Of a stretch of 64,000 nt of DNA, positions 59,748 to 64,000 are shown in pieces; position 1 is the first letter of the stretch, and every line of letters starts with the position of its first letter. The translations under genes and the position numbers were made by a program. Source of the DNA: Silurus meridionalis (taxonomy: Eukaryota > Chordata > Actinopteri > Siluriformes > Siluridae); contig NC_060898.1 in the NCBI RefSeq assembly GCF_014805685.1, positions 3,871,501-3,935,500 of the forward strand, written 5' to 3'. A model generated the notes under the pieces. That model made no database searches. It was not told the origin of the DNA and was given only the letters and a program-made list of their open reading frames with translations.

Positions 59748-60487
59748 CAGCGCTGGACGAAGTACATGTACTTGAGTTCAATTAGGTCAATTATGACCTC
59801 ATAAAAGTATAAGCGCTCCTTTAAACTTTCACTTGGGTAAAAGTACAAAAGAATTTGAATTCAAATGTACTTAAGTATACAAAGTACTATGATTTATTAT
59901 GACTACAATGTTCCTATTATCATTCTTTGCTTAATCAACTCATTTTATGTGAAAAGACTCTAATGTTATTCTCAGCACAACAATCTATTATTAGAATGAT
60001 ATTAATGAGTCAAACACTGATTGATATCTATTACAATTATCATGAGCTCACAACTATATTTGTCCACTTAAAAAAAAAATCACACGAATAAGGCCTCGGG
60101 TGTTGTGTCAAGTTCGAGTCAGGAGTTTCTTCCATCATTTATTCCTTTTAAAATGTTCTGCATGCTGTTGAACTGACATTGAACTGTATGTTTGTGCTAA
60201 ATAGATACACCAAACGGCAATCAAAACAAGTTCAAAACAGCGCGCTCGACCCTGATTGGTGGATTGCTTGCTGCGTGTTTGACCAGTTACGTTTTTTTTA
60301 TCCGCTCATAAATAAAATTTAACGACTGATTTCACCAAATGTAGTTTAGGAAAAAGATATGTGACTTTAAAATATAGTGAAGTTGAAAGTCTCCCCAAAT
60401 GGAAATACTTCAGTAAAGTACAGATAAGTGAAAAAGCTAATTAAGTCCAGTAACGAATTACATTTATGTCATTACTGTCTACCACTG
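59748..60487 (-). mobile_element. complete hAT-type non-autonomous element, 740 bp, second copy
   Basis: It runs from CAGCGCTGGACGAAGTAC to GTCTACCACTG. The flanking octamers GTCATTGG (59740-59747) and ATCATTAG (60488-60495) match at 6 of 8. The internal order is the reverse of 3214-3961: ACTTGGGTAAAAGTAC, CAACAATCTATTATTAGAATG, TTGATATCTATTACAATTA and CCCTGATTGGTGGATTG. Non-coding. Confidence 0.7.
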
Positions 60488-60639
60488 ATCATTAGATATA
60501 TGTTTTTTTTTAATATTTGTGTTTTGTTGGTGTTTTTCTACATACTTGTGCACTTGTGATTAATCAATTGGTGGTTATGGCTAAGTAGCAGTTCATCACA
60601 ATGTACATCGTGTTATGGTTAAACATATATTGTAGCTAC

Positions 60640-60992
60640 TGGTTATAAGACATAAACCAAAAATAAGCCCTAGCATGATTTTATTTAAGGTGCTGGTAAT
60701 ATAAGCCTACCACGAAAATCAGGCCTAGTTAAGATATTAATATATTATAATAACAATAATTATAGTGATTATATTAATATAAAAATAATAGTAATATAAA
60801 TTTTAATAAACATACGTATTTGTAAATACCCAAGTGATTGCCTTTGCACGAGAGGTACTTTAAACAGATGACCAATCGAAATACAGGTTGTGTCAGGTTA
60901 AAAATATGACTTTTCTCGAAAATAAGCCCTATTGCATCTTTTGGAGCAAAAATGAATAAGACCTGGTCTTATTTTCGGGGAAAACATATAAC
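60640..60992. mobile_element. AAAATAAGCCCTA foldback-type repeat
   Basis: It starts ACCAAAAATAAGCCCTAGC with TGGTAATATAAGCCTACCAC. It finishes CTCGAAAATAAGCCCTATTG and GGTCTTATTTTCGGGGAAAA. The mirrored AAAATAAG/CTTATTTTC ends match a DNA repeat known from fish and reptiles; family not named. Confidence 0.5.
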
Positions 60993-60999
60993 AAATGTG

Positions 61000-62054
61000 A
61001 ACATTCGCCAAAAAGGAAGTAGGCTTCATATTCTTTCACTGTTTGTCCAACTTGTCTAAAATAATTGTTATAACTTGCTGATATGAACTTTGGTAGCTAA
61101 ACCGACACTTTTTTTTCCATTATTGTTAAACCCACTTGTCTACATGATAGCTATAAATAAAAATAATACAAAATATCCTGGATATTATGCTACTAATCCA
61201 TCCACACATACTGTAAGCGTTTAAAACTATATGCAGCAAGGTGAGTTTTTTAGAAATGTGTTCAAAATGAAAAAGTGAACAGGTTTTTGTGGTTTCTCAT
61301 TCTAATCATTAGGACCATGTGTTAATTCAGGACACCATGAGGACATTAGGTCTGACATTCAATATCAGCCATATCTGGTGAACAAGGCATGCCATAATCC
61401 TATCATGTAGATTTCATTGGTTTTTTAGAATCATTACCTAACGACATTTTCAAGCCTCAGCGTCCATGTGCCGTGTTTTTTTTTCCCACAAGCCGTCCCC
61501 GGATGCTCTTCAAGAAGTTAACATCCGCTGACCCTGACATGACCCGGTTTCTGGCAACCAGCCCAAGCCATTAAGCTTGGCTTTGCTTCTTAAAAGCATT
61601 TTGGAGAAGAGTGCTGTCTCTGGCTATCAGACAACCCACCTGAGGAAAAAAAACAAAAAACAAAAACAACAAAAAGTACAGAAACCATACCCAAAGTGGA
61701 CTGAATTTAGCAACCTCGCATTTATCTGCGTCACCGGGAAAAAAGAATAAATGCCCGTGGTGTACTCGGTCACCTTCTCTCTCCCAGACACCCGTCACCC
61801 GCCTTCGTAGCCGCTCGCAGAAGGTCTGATCTTTAACTTCATTACCATGAGAATGGCGAGTGATAAGAAAGCTGGCATCAAATGCCACGAGCAGCATTGC
61901 AGTCCTGTCTCTGTCTTTCTCACACGCATCCATCTCGAAAATCCATGTGCTGAGCTCAGGGCTCTGATTTGTGAAATAAAGGTCTAATATATATGTCTCG
62001 TCATTAAAATATTCAAGTTCACAAACATCAGACCAAGCGAGTAGAATGACGAGA

Positions 62055-62095
<41 letters not shown>

Positions 62096-62690
62096 AAAAA
62101 GAGGGAGGGGAGGAGGTCAGGCTAATTAATTGTTATATCTTACTGGAAGGAAAGGCGTTCTTGGCACGCACTCTTAAAAACCCCTATCAAAACACACAGC
62201 AGAAACCATTATCAGAACTTGTAGACAAATTACCCATCAAGACCATCCAGATCCCTTCTAATCTCTTAGAAACTTACATGAAACATGTAAAGGAAAATGA
62301 AAACACGACAGCATGTGCCGCCATAGGGAGGTAATTGGTGTCATAAGGTTTGATTCCTCTGATCTGATTATTTTCCAAGAACAGCATGCCTCAATATGCG
62401 TTTATTTCTTAAACAAAGATTTGTATCTATTTACATGCATTTAATGCTATGGGGAAACCTCAAAGCACACTTTTTTCTTCTTTCCTGAACACACCAATGG
62501 TGAAAAGCTTCTAAAAACAGAATCTTTTAAAAAGCTCTTTTCTTACAGAACTGTACTTCACCACAAACATCACCATTTCATTAATTTCAGATCGTTTTCC
62601 CAACTCTTTTAGTTAAATAGTATGTGAGTAGGTTTGACTTTAAGATATAATATATAGTTATACTAAGAACAATAATGTATTCACTATACG
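61000..62690. other. upstream flank; repeat-poor block at 61.4-62.0 kb
   Basis: 61440-61970 has balanced composition and a 120-codon minus-strand frame without a known domain; it may be conserved non-coding DNA. The remainder is AT-rich with one GA tract. Confidence 0.3.
62061..62093. repeat. (GA)n microsatellite
   Basis: Uninterrupted GA tract, 5' flank side of celf4. Confidence 0.96.
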
Positions 62691-63085
62691 ATACACTATA
62701 TGGACGAAAGGATTGTGAAATTGTACTTTTTTAGCTATATGTGGTTCTTCTCCAAATTATTACCTCAAACTTTTAAAGCACACAATTATATAGAATGTCT
62801 TTGGATGCTGTAGCATGAAATCTCTTCAGGTTTCATCATGACAATGCACTTGTGCACAATGTCAGCTCCATAAAGATATAATTTATAAAGAATGGAGTGG
62901 AGGATCTCCTGCTATTGAGCGCTGACCTCAACCCTATGGAACACCTTTGGGATGAATGCGAACGCTGACTGCAACCCAGACCTCCTCACCTGACCTACAT
63001 CAGTACATGACTTTACTAACACCCTTCTGGCTAAAGGAGCACAAATTTCCAGGAGCACTTTTCAGAATCTAGTGGAGCTATTTTA
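62690..63085 (+). mobile_element. Tc1-like family A copy
   Basis: It begins GATACACTATATGGACGAAA, with GCTATATGTGGTTCTTCTCC, TTGTGCACAATGTCAGCTCC and GGAGGATCTCCTGCTATTGA. The reading DLNPMEHLWDECER at about 62929 preserves the C-terminal motif around the last acidic residue of Tc1 transposases, followed by a stop. It keeps the empty target site ACTAACACCCTT used by the insertion at 33352. Confidence 0.7.
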
Positions 63086-63094
63086 TGAGTTGCT

Positions 63095-63455
63095 CAGTAT
63101 TTTCTGTTACTATAATCTCAAATGACTGTATAAGACTGTAGAAAGGACATTACTCATAATCTAACATTTCAGTGCTTGTGTTAGTTCTCACACTCCAGTG
63201 TTCTGTATTGTTTAAAGACTATAATCACACTCTTGGTGTCACCCAAATGAGGATGGGTTCCCCTTTTGAGTCTGGTTCCTCTCAAGGTTTCTTCATCATA
63301 ACATCTAAGGGAGTTTTTCCTGGCTACAGTTACCATGGCTGCTCATCTGGGATAAATACACATTGTTTACCTTAAATGTTAATTTCTGTAAATCTGCTTT
63401 GAGACAATGTCTGTTGTGAAAAGCGCTATAGAAATAAACTTGACTTGACTTAACA
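63095..63455 (+). mobile_element. family R retroposon, full 3' half with CTTGA tail
   Basis: Phrases in order are AAAGGACATTACTCATAATC, CACTCCAGTGTTCTG, TGTCACCCAAATGAGGATGG, GAGTCTGGTTCCTCTCAAGG, AGGGAGTTTTTCCTGGC, TGCTTTGAGACAATGTCTG and GCGCTATAGAAATAAACTTG with two ACTTG units. Copies end in the same polarity with a short pentamer tail, which suggests retroposition. The short frame over it is part of the repeat, not a gene. Confidence 0.65.
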
Positions 63456-64000
63456 TCTTTCCTGATGAGTGGAAGTTATTCTAACAAAAAATAGTGGATA
63501 TAATAAATAAATCAATGTGGAATGGGATGTTTAAAAACACATAGAAATCTTATGCTCAAAAGTTTTTATAGTGTATAAACCTTGTAGCTGGATTGACTAT
63601 CATATAGAGATATTTTTTCTCTTTATATTTAGACAAAGTGAAACAAAAGGTTCGTCGTGATAATGAGTCACAAAACATTCTTGTATACGAACCTCGCCAG
63701 GCTTCGACGGATGTCTTAATTAGCGCGCATCCAAAAGAAATACTACCTGTTAAGTAATTCAGAAGCGAAACCTTGACAAGAGAGCTATTTAATTTTCTTG
63801 CACTTATGTATACGTACGCCCACGTATGTACACGGTGTACGCATGTGTCCTGTAAAATTAAGTTGAACTTCCTCCCTGAAGCAGATGTTTGTGATGGAGA
63901 CACAGCTGTCGAGGTCCATTTCTACTTTAGCTTCCCCCTTCTAATGACCTCCATATGTCTAGCACAAGCACACACACACACTCAGACACACACAAACATA
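63456..64000. other. upstream flank end, no gene recognised
   Basis: AT-rich, with a 115-codon minus-strand frame (63556-63903) lacking any recognised motif. The window ends in CA-rich sequence (63966-63998). Confidence 0.3.

Noticed and set aside
63172..63375. 67-codon frame with FESGSSQGFF reading
   Set aside because: It lies within the family R repeat, whose other copies here (for example 12555-13175) show no intact frame.

Overview
The window looks like intronic and 5'-flanking DNA of a teleost fish, most likely an otophysan such as a catfish or relative. It is AT-rich and full of dinucleotide and tetranucleotide microsatellites. It carries many degraded Tc1/mariner and hAT copies, tRNA-derived SINEs and LINE ends of types common in such genomes. 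The species assignment is inferred from repeat content alone. I see no bacterial or viral genes, no operon structure and no CRISPR array.

Only one coding segment is convincing. It is the first coding exon of celf4 (CUGBP/Elav-like family member 4, an RNA-binding protein), on the minus strand at 47894-48161, ending at a consensus GT splice donor. It encodes the N-terminus and the first half of RRM1. The rest of RRM1, RRM2 and RRM3 must lie on exons outside the window. Positions 1-47893 are therefore read as celf4 intron 1, at least 47.9 kb of it, and positions above 48161 as 5'UTR, promoter and upstream flank. A CpG-rich zone covers the exon and its upstream side (about 47.87-48.35 kb), and a second one lies at about 49.2-49.66 kb.

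The remaining sequence is a mosaic. Quiet, apparently single-copy stretches (for example 6.6-7.5, 11.96-12.3, 28.1-29.2, 30.8-31.5, 37.1-40.0, 42.5-46.8 and 61.4-62 kb) could hold conserved regulatory elements of celf4. Between them are layers of nested transposons. Three Tc1-like families (called A, B and C here) are present. There are several hAT-type elements with 8-bp target duplications, a mariner family that includes an inverted-repeat (foldback) copy, a CTTGA-tailed retroposon family (R), a tRNA-SINE and an L2/CR1-like LINE 3' end. A near-perfect ~1.02-kb tandem duplication bounded by AT repeats lies at 34.6-36.6 kb. A ~760-bp purine-only tract lies at 41.27-42.03 kb. Two pairs of divergent local duplications (45.63/46.34 kb and 28.75/29.34 kb) are the most interesting non-repeat signals.

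I found no wholly new biological system. The best leads are the duplicated elements in celf4 intron 1, the long polypyrimidine and (UG)n tracts that celf4 pre-mRNA would contain, and several transposon insertions that can be resolved to the base.
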